Assembly: GCF_001693515.2 (NCBI RefSeq)
Contig: NZ_CP042968.1
Span: forward strand, 2,604,001 to 2,668,000
Source of the DNA: Bradyrhizobium paxllaeri
Lineage (GTDB): Bacteria; Pseudomonadota; Alphaproteobacteria; Rhizobiales; Xanthobacteraceae
Length of the DNA: 64,000 nucleotides
Direction of reading: 5' to 3'
This document shows, piece after piece, positions 35,682 to 45,433 of the stretch. How positions within the stretch are numbered: the stretch's first letter is position 1; every line of letters starts with the position of its first letter. The notes under the pieces were generated by a model. It was not told the DNA's origin and ran no database searches. It was given only the letters and a program-made list of their open reading frames with translations. A program made the translations under genes and the position numbers.

Positions 35682-36232
35682 TTGTCGAAGACCTTGCCGC
35701 CGGTCAGCAGCGGCGAGAGGATCAGCGCCACCGGCGCCTGCGTGGTGACGGCCTGCTTGATGGAGCGGTCGGCGATGAATTCGAGTTCATCCAGTCGGGT
35801 GATGGTATGGTGCTCCATCGCCAGCGAATCCAGCACCGGGCGCATCGTGCGGCACACCAGCGACTGGCCGTAATTGAATTCGCCGAGCGTGCCGCGCTCG
35901 GAGACGAACATGATCAGCGGGATCTGATAGGGGATCGCCAGCGAGGCCAGGACGTTCGCGAGCGTGGCAAATCCGGATGTCTGCATCAGCACCGCGCTCC
36001 GCATGCCGCCCATCCAGGCGCCCGAGACGATGCCGACCGCTTCCTCCTCGCGCGCGGTGGCGAAGGTCGTAAAAAACGGGTCGGCATGCAGGTTCTTGAT
36101 CAGCGGCGTCAGGACGCGGTCGGGCACGTAGGGGACGAGGCGGACATCGTTGCGCTTGAGGGTCTGCAGCACGATGCCGTGCCAGCTCTTGTCGGAGGCT
36201 TCGGGCGAGGTTTTTTCCTCTGCAACCGCCAT
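35678..36232 (-). CDS. Thiamine-diphosphate decarboxylase, N-terminal (pyrimidine) subunit, ComD-like
   Basis: This 184-residue protein holds the pyrimidine-binding half. 'FATAREEEAVGIVSGAWMGG' carries the catalytic glutamate and 'LMQTSGFATLANVLASLAIPYQIPLIMFVSERG' is typical of ComD. GGGAGACAAAA precedes the ATG. It is first in a two-gene unit divergent from the hydroxyacid dehydrogenase gene at 36568. The oligomer should need both chains because each active site is shared. Confidence 0.85.
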   Translation of the reverse strand: MAVAEEKTSPEASDKSWHGIVLQTLKRNDVRLVPYVPDRVLTPLIKNLHADPFFTTFATAREEEAVGIVSGAWMGGMRSAVLMQTSGFATLANVLASLAIPYQIPLIMFVSERGTLGEFNYGQSLVCRTMRPVLDSLAMEHHTITRLDELEFIADRSIKQAVTTQAPVALILSPLLTGGKVFDK

Positions 36233-36567
36233 TTTTGTCTCCCTTCGCCCGCGCTCTTTTGATTGGCGTTCGTCCTTGGAGCGGCGAACTTGACGCCCTC
36301 GGCGAGATTGTCAACATGTTCCGATCGTATCCTGCTCTGCGCCTCGCGCCGCTTCAGCCAGCATACGACCATGTGAGATAAACAAGAAAGAAATCGGGGA
36401 GGTGCCATGGCTGGATGTGTCCGGATTGCTGCCAATGCGTCGGCGCTGGCGGCCGTAACCACTTCGCCCATACTTCCGCCAAGACCTGCACCCTGATCTG
36501 CCGCGCGAGCGGCCACCCGTCAAACCACAAGCTCCACGTTATTCCGAACTGAAAGTGGCCAAGGAAA
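36233..36567. other. Divergent intergenic region
   Basis: About 335 bp between two divergent genes. Apart from a candidate 29-aa frame at 36407 I find no repeat, hairpin or operator I can support. Confidence 0.35.
36407..36496 (+). CDS. Candidate 29-aa leader-like ORF
   Basis: An ATG preceded by GGGGAGGTGCC, an excellent Shine-Dalgarno, opens a frame starting MAGCVRIAANASALAAVTTS and ending PAP before TGA. It lies 71 bp upstream of the dehydrogenase gene on the same strand. It could be a leader peptide, a remnant of a lost gene, or chance. Confidence 0.25.
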   Translation: MAGCVRIAANASALAAVTTSPILPPRPAP

Positions 36568-37617
36568 ATGACCGTCAACAACAAGCGCGTGTTCTATGTC
36601 AAATATCTCGCCCACGAGATCTATGTCGATATCTTGAAGGCGCGCGCCGATGTGCGGCTCGACCGGCTGGAGAACGACAGCCCCGATACGATCGCAGCGC
36701 CGATCCTGTCGGCGGCGCATGCCTATCAGGTTGGAGCGGCGCGCGACGAGATCGCGAGGCACTTTCACGTCGATCAGGATCTGTTGCGGCGGGCGCCGAA
36801 CCTCCTGATCGTCTCCTCGAACGGTGCGGGATTCGATCCCGTGGATGTCGATGCCTGCACGGCGGCCGGTGTGCTCGTCGTCAATCAAACCGGCGGCAAC
36901 GCCAATTCGGTCGCAGAGCATGCGCTCGGCATGATGCTGACGCTGTCCAAGCGCATCCTCGAATCCGACCGTGCGCTGCGACGCCAGGCCAACGTCAATC
37001 GCAATTCGCTGATCGGCAATGAGGTGCAGGGCAAGACTGTCGGCATCGTCGGCATCGGCAATGTCGGCCGCCGCATCGCCGAGCTGTGCAAGGGCCTCTT
37101 GCATATGAAGGTGATAGCCTATGATCCCTATCTGACCGCGGAAGAAATCGCCGCCCGCGGCGGCGAGAAGGTGGAGCTGCACGATTTGATGCGGCGTTCG
37201 GATTTCGTTTCGATCTCATGCCCCCTGACCAAAGACAACCACCGCATGATCGGCGCCCGTGAGTTTGCGCTGATGCAGCCGCACGCATTCTTCGTCACTA
37301 CGGCGCGGGGCTTCATTCACGATGAGGAAGCGCTGTACGAGGTGTTGCGCGACAAGCGCATCGCCGGCGCCGGCCTCGATGTCTGGGACAAGGAGCCGCC
37401 GCCGCCGGAGCATCCGCTGCTGCAGTTCGACAACGTGCTGGCGAGCCCGCACACGGCGGGTGTGACCAGGGAAGCGCGCATCAACATGGGCAAGATCGCC
37501 GCCGAGCAGATTCTCGATGCGCTCGACGGCAAGCGGCCGCCGCGCATCGTCAATCCCGAAGTGTGGCCCGACTACGCCAAGCGCTTCGAGCGGACGTTCG
37601 GATTTGCGCCTAAATAG
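36568..37617 (+). CDS. D-isomer 2-hydroxyacid dehydrogenase (phosphoglycerate dehydrogenase-like)
   Basis: The 349-residue protein has the family nucleotide motif 'GKTVGIVGIGNVGRRIAELC', the substrate-side 'SSNGAGFDPVDVDA' and the catalytic set R ('TTARGFIHDE'), E ('DVWDKEPPP') and H ('ASPHTAGVT'). Length is short of SerA with its ACT domain, so this is a catabolic-type dehydrogenase. It is followed by an alpha/beta hydrolase and an SDR with small gaps, a probable operon. The substrate is unknown; a link to the divergent decarboxylase is plausible. Confidence 0.86.
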   Translation: MTVNNKRVFYVKYLAHEIYVDILKARADVRLDRLENDSPDTIAAPILSAAHAYQVGAARDEIARHFHVDQDLLRRAPNLLIVSSNGAGFDPVDVDACTAAGVLVVNQTGGNANSVAEHALGMMLTLSKRILESDRALRRQANVNRNSLIGNEVQGKTVGIVGIGNVGRRIAELCKGLLHMKVIAYDPYLTAEEIAARGGEKVELHDLMRRSDFVSISCPLTKDNHRMIGAREFALMQPHAFFVTTARGFIHDEEALYEVLRDKRIAGAGLDVWDKEPPPPEHPLLQFDNVLASPHTAGVTREARINMGKIAAEQILDALDGKRPPRIVNPEVWPDYAKRFERTFGFAPK

Positions 37618-37635
37618 GCCTGCGCGAGAGATACG

Positions 37636-38508
37636 ATGGCCGAACCGGCAGATCGCTTTTATGAGTCGCAGGGGCTGCGGCTGCACTATGTCGACTGGGG
37701 CAATGTATCAGCACCGCCATTGATCCTGGTCCATGGCGGCCTCGACCACTGCCGCAACTGGGATGCGATTGCGCGAGAATTGCAGCCGCATTTTCATGTC
37801 GTGGCGCCCGATCTACGCGGGCATGGCGATTCCGAATGGGCGAAGGGCAGCAGCTACAGCCTGACCGACCATGTCTATGACCTTACCCGGCTGATACGTT
37901 TCGCGGAGTTGCGGGATGCAGCGATTGTCGGCCATTCGATGGGCGGCATGGTCGCGCTGGCCTATGCCGGGACCTATCCGGAGCAGGTTTCGCGTCTCGG
38001 CGTACTCGACGGCGCGTTCGTGTCGGGCTCGCAGCCGGTGCCGATCCACGAACAGATGACGCGCTGGATCGGCCAGCTCGACCGCATTGCGGAGCATCAG
38101 GAGAGTACGTTCCGCAACATCGAGGAAGCCGCGCAGCGGCTTTCAACCCGCAACAAGCGGCTGACGCCGGCACTGGCGCTTCACCTTGCCAGCCATGGCG
38201 TCCGGAAAGGTGCTGATGGCCTCTATCGCTGGAAGTTCGACCATTATCAGCGGGCGAGGGCGCCGTATCGGCTGTCATCGGACGAATATGTCGCCTTGTG
38301 GTCGCGGATCACCTGTCCGACCCTGCTGATGTGGGGCGACGAAAGCTTTCTGCCGGACCCCGAAGGCCTGCTCGCGCATTTCAAGCAGGCCGAACTGGTG
38401 AAGATCGCAGGGGCCGGGCACTGGCTTCACCACGACAGGCTGGAAGAAGTGTTGGTTTCGCTGCGCAAACTTCTGGGTACGCCGCAGGCCGCGCAAAACG
38501 TGGGATAA
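37636..38508 (+). CDS. Alpha/beta hydrolase
   Basis: The 290-residue protein has 'LVHGGLDHCRNWD' (oxyanion), 'DLRGHGDSEW', the serine nucleophile elbow 'VGHSMGGMVAL', an acid in 'LLMWGDESFLPDPE' and a histidine in 'GAGHWLHHDRLEEV', a complete Ser-Asp-His triad. It lies 18 bp after the dehydrogenase gene and 6 bp before the SDR gene. It is probably an esterase or C-C hydrolase; substrate not known. Confidence 0.85.
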   Translation: MAEPADRFYESQGLRLHYVDWGNVSAPPLILVHGGLDHCRNWDAIARELQPHFHVVAPDLRGHGDSEWAKGSSYSLTDHVYDLTRLIRFAELRDAAIVGHSMGGMVALAYAGTYPEQVSRLGVLDGAFVSGSQPVPIHEQMTRWIGQLDRIAEHQESTFRNIEEAAQRLSTRNKRLTPALALHLASHGVRKGADGLYRWKFDHYQRARAPYRLSSDEYVALWSRITCPTLLMWGDESFLPDPEGLLAHFKQAELVKIAGAGHWLHHDRLEEVLVSLRKLLGTPQAAQNVG

Positions 38509-38514
38509 GAGACC

Positions 38515-39351
38515 ATGACAGACAAAATTCGTTATGTGCGGCAGCTCAGCGCGGAATCTATGGGCGAGGCGCCGGGCCGCGGACGCCTTCAGGGCCGCAA
38601 GATTCTCATCGTCGGCGGCGGGCAGCGGACGTTCGACGCGGCCACCGATCCCGTCGGCAACGGCCGGGCGATGTCGCTGCTGTTTGCGCGGGAAGGGGCC
38701 CATGTTGCGGTCGCCGACGTGAACCGGGCCAGCGCCGACGATACCGTCCAGCGCATCGTTGCCGACGGTGGCAAGGCCTTTTCGATCGAGGCCGACATTT
38801 CGCGCGAAGACTCCGTGAATCGGATGATCGACGAGGCGCGCGAGGGACTCGGCGGGTTCGACGGCATGGTGCTCAACGTCGGCATCGGGGTTGGGGCGCT
38901 CGGCCTCGAAGGGGTCGATCTCAAGGAATGGAACGATACGTTTGCGGTCAACCTGACCGGGCCAATGCTCTGCTGCCGCAAGGCGCTCAAGCACCTCGCC
39001 GACGGCTCCCCGATTGTGTTCATCTCCTCGATCGCAGCACTTCGTTCCGGCTCGCAATTGATCGCCTATGACACGTCGAAGGCCGCGCTTGGCGGCCTGA
39101 TGCGCAATGTCGCCAAGGAAGGTGCCCGGCGCGGCATCCGCGCCAACACCATTTGCCCCGGGCTGGTTGACACGCCGCTCGGCCGCCACACCAGCGCCGG
39201 CCGGCCATCGCGAAGCGCGGCGGGCGCGCCGTTCGGGCGGATGGCGACAGGGTGGGAAATCGCCTATGCGGCGCTGTTCTTCATTTCGGATGAGAGTGTC
39301 TACGTTAACGCCCAGACGCTGGCGGTCGACAGCGGCATCACCGGATTATAG
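38515..39351 (+). CDS. Short-chain dehydrogenase/reductase
   Basis: This 278-residue SDR has a slightly unusual nucleotide motif, 'ILIVGGGQRTFDAATDPVGNGRAMS', with an insertion in the glycine loop. It keeps 'ADVNRAS' (acidic, NAD-type), 'LNVGIGVG' in place of NNAG, the catalytic serine in 'VFISSIAAL' and 'YDTSKAA' (YxxxK). GGGATAAGAGACC precedes the ATG. It is last in the three-gene unit from 36568. Confidence 0.85.
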   Translation: MTDKIRYVRQLSAESMGEAPGRGRLQGRKILIVGGGQRTFDAATDPVGNGRAMSLLFAREGAHVAVADVNRASADDTVQRIVADGGKAFSIEADISREDSVNRMIDEAREGLGGFDGMVLNVGIGVGALGLEGVDLKEWNDTFAVNLTGPMLCCRKALKHLADGSPIVFISSIAALRSGSQLIAYDTSKAALGGLMRNVAKEGARRGIRANTICPGLVDTPLGRHTSAGRPSRSAAGAPFGRMATGWEIAYAALFFISDESVYVNAQTLAVDSGITGL

Positions 39352-39515
39352 GTCCGAAACGGACGAGAAAATTTGCTCCGCCCGCGGAGCGTTCACGGCA
39401 ATAATTCCACTGCCAAACGGCACTCCGACGAGGCGCACGTTGCTATTTTCCCTGACATCTCGACTACTTAGCCGCGAGAGACCATTTTCCCCATGCGCCT
39501 TGCCCCCCGGCGCAT

Positions 39516-39638
39516 ATGGAAGACGAAGAGATGCGACAGGTTCGTTCATTGCTGAGCAGCGCGTCCTCCCGGATCGGCCGCCGGCTGTCCCAGATCGTGG
39601 CCATCGCGGCCGCCAGCCTGCCGTCCGCCGGCGCTTAA
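39516..39638 (+). CDS. Candidate 40-aa small protein
   Basis: The frame reads MEDEEMRQVRSLLSSASSRI with a basic middle and a hydrophobic, alanine-rich end. There is an internal ATG at 39531 with AAGAG upstream. It fills much of the roughly 300-bp gap between the SDR gene and the convergent aminotransferase gene. I do not recognise it; it may be spurious. Confidence 0.3.
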   Translation: MEDEEMRQVRSLLSSASSRIGRRLSQIVAIAAASLPSAGA

Positions 39639-39649
39639 GCCGCGCGTCC

Positions 39650-40939
39650 TTATTGCTCTGACATCACGACCAGTTCGGCCAGCGCCTCATCGAGACGCTG
39701 GACGAGCACATCTGCATGCTCCGGGCCGAACACCAGAGGCGGCCTGATCTTGAGCACGTTGCCGTGCCGGCCGGCCGAGCTGATCAGCACACGCCGTTCG
39801 CGCAGCAGGTTTACGATGCGCGTGGCTTCCGCCGTGGCAGGTGTGCCGCTCGGCCCACCGCGTTGCAACTCGACGCCGACGAACAGGCCGGCGCCGCGGA
39901 CTTCGGCGATCAACGCGTGCCGCGCCTGCAGCTCGGTGAGCCGCTTGATCAGATAGGCGCCGGTGTCTCGCGCGTTCGCGACCAATCCCTCTGCAGCGAT
40001 CACGTCGAGAACCGCAATGCCGGCAGCCGCCGAAACCGGGTTGCCGCCAAAAGTGTTGAAGTAGCGCGACCTGCGGCCGAACTCCGCCAGCAGTTCCGGA
40101 CGCGCCGCCATGCCGGCGACGGGATGGCCATTGCCCATCGGCTTGCCCATGGTGACGAGATCGGGAATGAGGCCGTGGCGCGCAAAGCCCCACATCCCTT
40201 CGCCGCAGCGGCCGAAGCCGGGTTGCACTTCATCGGCGATGAACAGCGCGCCGGCTGCGCGTGCGGCCTCGACCGCGGGGCGCAGAAAGCCGGGCGGATC
40301 GGCGAATACGCCGTCGCTGGAAAAGATCGTATCGACCAGCAGTGCCGCGGGGCGGATGCCGCTCTGCTTCATATCCTCCAGGGCGGCGCTGACGTGCCCG
40401 GCAAAGATTTCAGCGGCGTTTTTGCCTGAGCCCGGCGCCGGTATCAGCCGCGCGTGGCTTCCTTGCGGAAGCGCTAGGCCGAGCGAGGGCGACAATTCGG
40501 TAAGCGCGCTGGTGACGCCGTGATAGGCGTTTGCCGTGACGATGAAGCCGGTGCCGCCGGTGCAGGTTCGCGCCACCCGAAGCGCGAGGTCGTTGGCCTC
40601 GCTGCCGGTGCAGGTGAACATGACGTGGCTGACCTGGTGCGGAAACGTCGCCAGCAGCCGTTCCGCGAAGTCGAGCACGGTCTCGTGCAAATAGCGCGTA
40701 TGCGTGTTGAGTACGGCGGCCTGTCGCGCAATCGCCTGCACGACGTGCGGGTGGCAATGCCCGACGGAGGCAACGTTGTTGTAGGCGTCGAGATAGCGAT
40801 GTCCTGCCGTGTCGTATAGCCAGACGCCTTCGCCGCGGACGAATTGCGCGGGTTGTTCGTAGAAGAGACGGTATGCCGGACCGAGCAGGCGGTTGCGGCG
40901 CGCAATCAGGTCTTGTGTGGCCTCGTCGGCGGCGGACAT
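39650..40939 (-). CDS. Class III PLP-dependent aminotransferase / phospho-lyase-like
   Basis: The 429-residue protein is a fold-type I PLP enzyme of class III. The cofactor lysine is in '[14 protein letters not shown]', and '[14 protein letters not shown]' holds the aspartate that pairs with the pyridine. '[19 protein letters not shown]' is typical of the AGXT2L group, which includes ethanolamine-phosphate and phosphohydroxylysine phospho-lyases. It directly follows an APH-type kinase gene (4-bp gap), a pairing that supports a phospho-lyase working on the kinase product. GGAGTAACGAG precedes the ATG. A plain transaminase is the alternative. Confidence 0.85.
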   Translation of the reverse strand: MSAADEATQDLIARRNRLLGPAYRLFYEQPAQFVRGEGVWLYDTAGHRYLDAYNNVASVGHCHPHVVQAIARQAAVLNTHTRYLHETVLDFAERLLATFPHQVSHVMFTCTGSEANDLALRVARTCTGGTGFIVTANAYHGVTSALTELSPSLGLALPQGSHARLIPAPGSGKNAAEIFAGHVSAALEDMKQSGIRPAALLVDTIFSSDGVFADPPGFLRPAVEAARAAGALFIADEVQPGFGRCGEGMWGFARHGLIPDLVTMGKPMGNGHPVAGMAARPELLAEFGRRSRYFNTFGGNPVSAAAGIAVLDVIAAEGLVANARDTGAYLIKRLTELQARHALIAEVRGAGLFVGVELQRGGPSGTPATAEATRIVNLLRERRVLISSAGRHGNVLKIRPPLVFGPEHADVLVQRLDEALAELVVMSEQ

Positions 40940-40943
40940 CTCG

Positions 40944-42020
40944 TTACTCCAGATGGCAGGCGCGCTGGATCTGAACTCTCGCGTGGTCCCGCGAGAGTTT
41001 CACCATGCGCTGTAGCCGCGCCCAGGCCGCGGCATTGTTGCGCAGAATGTAGTTCCGGTTAGCAGGATAACGGGCGGCGCGCCAACTGCTGATGACGACC
41101 GTCATGGCCATGCGCGTGGCGATCAGGTCGAATAGCACGTCGAGTTCGGCCGGCTCGAGCGGCAGCACGGCATGATAGGCCGCGATCATCTCGCAGGCCG
41201 GAGCCAGCGGATCGTCGTTGTCGGCAACCTGATAGGCAGCCGTGATCGCGAGGTCGTTGACCCGCGCCGTGCAGGTGAGGTCGCCGAAATCGATGATCCC
41301 GGCAACGCCGGTGCAGGTTTCGGGATCGACGACAACGTTGTGCGGGTTGAGGTCATTGTGGGCGGGCTGGCTGGGCAACTGCGCAAGAGCTGGCATGGCA
41401 TGGGCCTCGAAACCGCCGAGAACCTCCTCGATCAGGGCGCGCCGCTCGGCCGGAACGGCGTCGACCAGCGGATATACTTCAGCAGCGTGCTGCAGGTCCC
41501 ACAGCAATTTATGATTGGCGCCGTGATGGCTGAAATCGGAAAGGCCTCGCGCCAGCCGCGCGGCACAGCGGCCGAGATCGCGGCGCAGGGCAGCCGATCC
41601 TGCCACTGCATGCATCGGCGTTCCCGGAAGATACGACAACAGACGCACGACTCGCGTGGAGCCGTCGTCGAACGCGATATCCAGTTCGGTCATGCCGTTC
41701 CGCGCCGGAAAGATCCGCGGCACCGGCAAGTCGGGATCTGCCGCAGCGAGGTGAAGCAGGGCCTCCGTCTGCAGGTTGGTCACCGCGCGGTCTTCCGCCG
41801 GGTTGGCGATCTTCAGGACATATTCGCGGCCGCTCAGCGAGCGCAGCCGGAAATTCTGGTCGCGCTCGCTGTCGAGCCGGTGCACGGCGGCGATCAGGCC
41901 GTAATGCTCGGCCGCCAGCCGCTGCGCCTGCGCTTCCGGGATGGCGGATGCGGCGCGCAGCGTATCGATCGGATGGGTGGCAAGCGTCGCGGGAGACGAG
42001 CCCGGCACGAGAATATTCAT
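40944..42020 (-). CDS. APH-family kinase (hydroxylysine/amino-alcohol kinase-like)
   Basis: The 358-residue protein has the protein-kinase-like fold of aminoglycoside phosphotransferases. 'GREYVLKIANP' carries the ATP-binding lysine, 'QPAHNDLNPHNVV' is the catalytic Brenner loop and 'GIIDFGDL' the metal-binding DFG. The start at 42020 is chosen because the frame above overlaps the next gene. Next to the PLP enzyme it fits a kinase that phosphorylates an amino alcohol or hydroxylysine before elimination of phosphate. It is not likely to be an antibiotic resistance gene. Confidence 0.82.
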   Translation of the reverse strand: MNILVPGSSPATLATHPIDTLRAASAIPEAQAQRLAAEHYGLIAAVHRLDSERDQNFRLRSLSGREYVLKIANPAEDRAVTNLQTEALLHLAAADPDLPVPRIFPARNGMTELDIAFDDGSTRVVRLLSYLPGTPMHAVAGSAALRRDLGRCAARLARGLSDFSHHGANHKLLWDLQHAAEVYPLVDAVPAERRALIEEVLGGFEAHAMPALAQLPSQPAHNDLNPHNVVVDPETCTGVAGIIDFGDLTCTARVNDLAITAAYQVADNDDPLAPACEMIAAYHAVLPLEPAELDVLFDLIATRMAMTVVISSWRAARYPANRNYILRNNAAAWARLQRMVKLSRDHARVQIQRACHLE

Positions 42021-42030
42021 CTTCTGTCGC

Positions 42031-42966
42031 TCAATAGCCGCGTTCGCGGTCGATGGAATGCGGCGGACGCCGGCCGGCGCGTATTGCTTCCGCGGTCGCG
42101 CGAAACGTCGCCCCGATCGCTTCGACGCTGACTTCGCAGGCGTCGTGCGGGGTGACGACAATGCGGGGATGCCGCCAGAACGGATGGCGCGGCGCCAGGG
42201 GTTCGGTCGCGAAGACATCGAGCGCGGCGCCAGCCAACTGGCCGCTCTCCAGCGCCGCGAGCAGGTCGGCTTCGACCAGATGTTCACCGCGGCCGACCTG
42301 GATCAGGTAGCCGCCGCGATACATCCGGGCGAATGTCGTGCGGTTGAGGATGCCCCTGGTCTCCGGCGTCAGCGGCAGGAGATTCACAAGAACCTCGGTC
42401 TGGCCGAGCATGGCATCGAGACCCGCCGCGCCGTCGAAGCTGCGGATGCCCTGCGGCGCAGGCTTTGCAGTCCGGCTCCACGCCATGACCGGGAAACCGA
42501 GTTGCGCGAGATCAGTGGCTACCGTGCGGCCGATTTCGCCAAATCCCAAAATGCCGACCGGAACGTCCTGTGCCCGGCGCAGGGCGAAACGCTGCCAGCG
42601 TTCCTCGCGCTGCTGGGCCTGATAGGTCGCAAATCTTCGTTGATGGCCGATGACGTGCCAGGCCACAAAACCCGACATCATCTGCGCCTGTGCGGGATCG
42701 ACGACGCGGATCACCTCGACATCGGGGCGCAGGCTGGGGCAGGCCAGAATATTGTCGACGCCGGCGCCGATCGAGCAGACCGCCTGCAGATTGGGATAGT
42801 GATCGAATGCATCGTCCGGCGGGTGCCAGGCCACTGCGAGGCGGATGTCCGTGGCGGACCCATGGTGCGGATGATTGACGATTTCGATGCGATCGGCGGC
42901 ACGCAGGAATTGCGCGCCGAGATATCCGCGGAGATCGAGGCTCTTGCTGACGAGGACACAACGCAT
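42031..42966 (-). CDS. D-2-hydroxyacid dehydrogenase (GhrA-like)
   Basis: This 311-residue protein resembles glyoxylate/hydroxypyruvate reductase A. It has 'CSIGAGVDNIL', the cofactor motif 'PVGILGFGEIGRTVATDL', and catalytic R ('QVGRGEHLVE'), E ('DVFATEPLAP') and H ('VTPHDACEVSVEA'). It lies between the ABC transporter ATPase and the kinase gene in the same operon, so it may act on a 2-oxo acid made from the imported compound. Confidence 0.86.
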   Translation of the reverse strand: MRCVLVSKSLDLRGYLGAQFLRAADRIEIVNHPHHGSATDIRLAVAWHPPDDAFDHYPNLQAVCSIGAGVDNILACPSLRPDVEVIRVVDPAQAQMMSGFVAWHVIGHQRRFATYQAQQREERWQRFALRRAQDVPVGILGFGEIGRTVATDLAQLGFPVMAWSRTAKPAPQGIRSFDGAAGLDAMLGQTEVLVNLLPLTPETRGILNRTTFARMYRGGYLIQVGRGEHLVEADLLAALESGQLAGAALDVFATEPLAPRHPFWRHPRIVVTPHDACEVSVEAIGATFRATAEAIRAGRRPPHSIDRERGY

Positions 42967-42983
42967 CGTTCAGGCGGCCCCGT

Positions 42984-44591
42984 TCATGCGGCCTTCGACG
43001 ATGACGTCTGGCCCGGCACGGCGGAGAGAAGCTCGCGGGTGTAGGCGTGCTCAGGCGCGGCAAACAGCAGGGCCGCCGACTTGAGTTCGACGATTGCGCC
43101 ATGCTGCATCACCGCGATGCGGTCGCAGATCTGCGCGGCCACGCGCAAATCGTGGGTGATGAACAGCATCGACAGGCCGAGGCGGGCCTTCAAATCTTCC
43201 AGCAGGTCCAGCACCTGCGCCTGAACGGATACGTCGAGCGCGGAGACAGCTTCATCGGCGACCAGGATTTCGGGATCGAGCGCCAGCGCCCGCGCAATGC
43301 CGATGCGCTGCCGCTGTCCGCCGGAGAATTCGTGCGGAAACCGCTCCATCGCGCCCGCATTGAGGCCGACGAGGCTGAGCAGTTCGCCGGCACGCTTCCG
43401 CGCCGCCGCCGGATCGACGCCATGCGCGATCGGCCCGTCGCTGATGATGCTGCCGACCTTCCGGCGCGGGTTGAGGGAAGCGAACGGATCCTGGAACACC
43501 ATCTGGATGCGGCGGCGCTGTTCGCGCAGCGCCTTGCCGCCAATCCGGGTGAGATCGATGTCGCCGATGCGGACGGTGCCGGCATCGGGCTCGATCAGGC
43601 GCATCACGAGCCGCGCGACGGAAGATTTTCCGGAACCGGATTCGCCGACCAGACCGAGCGTCTCGCCACGAAAAATGTCGAAGCTGACGTCCTTTGCTGC
43701 CTGCACGCGGCGCTCGCTGCGGAACCAGCCGCCGCCGCTGATATAGGTCTTGCCGAGGCCGATCACTTCCACCGCCTTGTCGCGGTCGAGCAGGGAGGTC
43801 CGCTGCGGCGGCTGCAGGGTCGGGACGGCGGCAAGCAATGCGCGGGTGTAGGGATGATGGGCCCGTTGCAGCACTTCATCGGCGGTGCCCTGTTCGACCA
43901 CCTTGCCGTGCTGGAGCACGACGACGCGATCGGCGATCTCCGCGACGACTCCGAAATCATGGGTGATGAACATCACGGCCATGTTGCGGCGGCGCTGCAG
44001 GTCGCGAATCAGTTTCAGGATTTGCGCCTGCGTCGTGACATCGAGCGCCGTGGTCGGTTCGTCCGCCACCAGCACGGCGGGTTCGAGCGCCAGCGCCATA
44101 GCGATCATGGCGCGCTGGCGCTGGCCGCCGGATAGTTGATGGGGATAGGCACGCACCGCGCGTTCGGGATCGGGCAGGCCGACCTCGCGGATCAAAGCGA
44201 GGGCCTTCTGCTGCCGCTCTTTCGGCGTCAGCAGGCCGTGCGCCTCGAACATCTCGGCGATCTGCTCGCCGATCCGCATCAAGGGGTTAAGCGCGGTCAT
44301 CGGCTCCTGGAACACCATCGCGATGCCGCGGCCGCGCAGCGCCAGCCATTCCGCACGGCTGAGCGACACCAGATTATTTCCCTCGAAGAGGATCTCGCCG
44401 GATTCGGCCGTCACCGCTTCCGGCAGCAGCCCCATCAGCGCATGGGCGCACATCGACTTGCCGGAGCCGGATTCGCCGACCACGCAGAGAATTTTCCCGG
44501 CTGACAGCTCGAACGAAACATCGTCCACGGCATAGGTGCGGTCGCCGCCGGGCGGCAGCGCGAGCTTCAGGTTCTTGACGACGACGGTCAT
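42984..44591 (-). CDS. Peptide/nickel-type ABC transporter, tandem ATP-binding protein
   Basis: At 535 residues this fuses two ATPases of the DppD/DppF type. Each has a Walker A ('[14 protein letters not shown]' and '[13 protein letters not shown]'), signature ('[15 protein letters not shown]' and '[15 protein letters not shown]') and Walker B ('[12 protein letters not shown]' and '[12 protein letters not shown]'). The second Walker B has DEAVSALD, a common variant. The start at 44591 leaves two bases after the permease stop. It energises the permeases encoded just upstream. Confidence 0.93.
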   Translation of the reverse strand: MTVVVKNLKLALPPGGDRTYAVDDVSFELSAGKILCVVGESGSGKSMCAHALMGLLPEAVTAESGEILFEGNNLVSLSRAEWLALRGRGIAMVFQEPMTALNPLMRIGEQIAEMFEAHGLLTPKERQQKALALIREVGLPDPERAVRAYPHQLSGGQRQRAMIAMALALEPAVLVADEPTTALDVTTQAQILKLIRDLQRRRNMAVMFITHDFGVVAEIADRVVVLQHGKVVEQGTADEVLQRAHHPYTRALLAAVPTLQPPQRTSLLDRDKAVEVIGLGKTYISGGGWFRSERRVQAAKDVSFDIFRGETLGLVGESGSGKSSVARLVMRLIEPDAGTVRIGDIDLTRIGGKALREQRRRIQMVFQDPFASLNPRRKVGSIISDGPIAHGVDPAAARKRAGELLSLVGLNAGAMERFPHEFSGGQRQRIGIARALALDPEILVADEAVSALDVSVQAQVLDLLEDLKARLGLSMLFITHDLRVAAQICDRIAVMQHGAIVELKSAALLFAAPEHAYTRELLSAVPGQTSSSKAA

Positions 44592-44593
44592 GC

Positions 44594-45433
44594 TCAGCGC
44601 CCTCCCTTGGCGAGGCGAGGGTTGAGCGCGTCGTTGAGGCCTTCGCCGATCAGGTTCAGCGCCAGAACCGAGATGAGGATGGCGATGCCGGGAAACACGG
44701 TGATCCACCAGGCCTGGCGGATGACGGTGCGGCCGGCGCCGACCATGTAGCCCCACGACATCAAATTGGGATCGCCGAGGCCGAGGAAGGAGAGCGAGGA
44801 TTCCAGCAGGATCGCGGTCGCGACCATCAGCGAGGCCAACACGATGACGGGCGACAACGCGTTCGGCAGGATCTCGCGCCAGATGATCCACCAGTTGGTC
44901 TGGCCGGTCACGACCGCCGCCTGGACATATTCGCGGGTGCGCAACGACAGCACCTCGCCACGCACCAGCCGCGCCACCGGCGGCCAGCTCACGATGGCAA
45001 TGGCGGCCACGATCGAGACGATGGACGGCTGCATGATGGCGACGAGGACGATCGCCAGCGCAAAGCTCGGGACGGTCTGGAAGAACTCGGTGAAGCGCAT
45101 CAGGGCATCGTCGACCTTGCCGCCGAAATATCCGGCTGTCGCGCCGAGCGGGATGCCGACGGCGAGCGAAGCCAGTGTCGAAATCAGGCCGACCAGCAGC
45201 GAGACGCGGGCGCCGTAAATAATGCCGGCCATGACGTCGCGGCCGAGCGCGTCGGTGCCGAGCGGAAAGCCTGATAGCGTGAACGGCGGCAGGAACGGCC
45301 GCTGCACCATGCGCCAGGGGGAGGTCGGAAACAGCAGGGGACCGAACAGGGCGACGGCGACCGCGATGACGAGGATCGTGATGCCGATCATGCCGCCGGG
45401 GTTGCGCAACAGCACGCGCGAGGCCTGTTTCAT
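44594..45433 (-). CDS. ABC transporter permease, DppC-like
   Basis: The 279-residue permease has about six membrane segments and the motif 'PLGTDALGRDVMAGIIYGARVSLLVG' typical of DppC/OppC. The cytoplasmic EAA loop is 'REYVQAAVVTGQTNWWIIWREILPN'. The ATG at 45433 overlaps the preceding permease stop by four bases (ATGA), so both are translated together. Confidence 0.92.
   Translation of the reverse strand: MKQASRVLLRNPGGMIGITILVIAVAVALFGPLLFPTSPWRMVQRPFLPPFTLSGFPLGTDALGRDVMAGIIYGARVSLLVGLISTLASLAVGIPLGATAGYFGGKVDDALMRFTEFFQTVPSFALAIVLVAIMQPSIVSIVAAIAIVSWPPVARLVRGEVLSLRTREYVQAAVVTGQTNWWIIWREILPNALSPVIVLASLMVATAILLESSLSFLGLGDPNLMSWGYMVGAGRTVIRQAWWITVFPGIAILISVLALNLIGEGLNDALNPRLAKGGR

Noticed and set aside
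40944..42020. Aminoglycoside resistance gene
   Set aside because: The fold is APH-like, but the gene is embedded in a catabolic operon next to a PLP enzyme, which fits a metabolic kinase.
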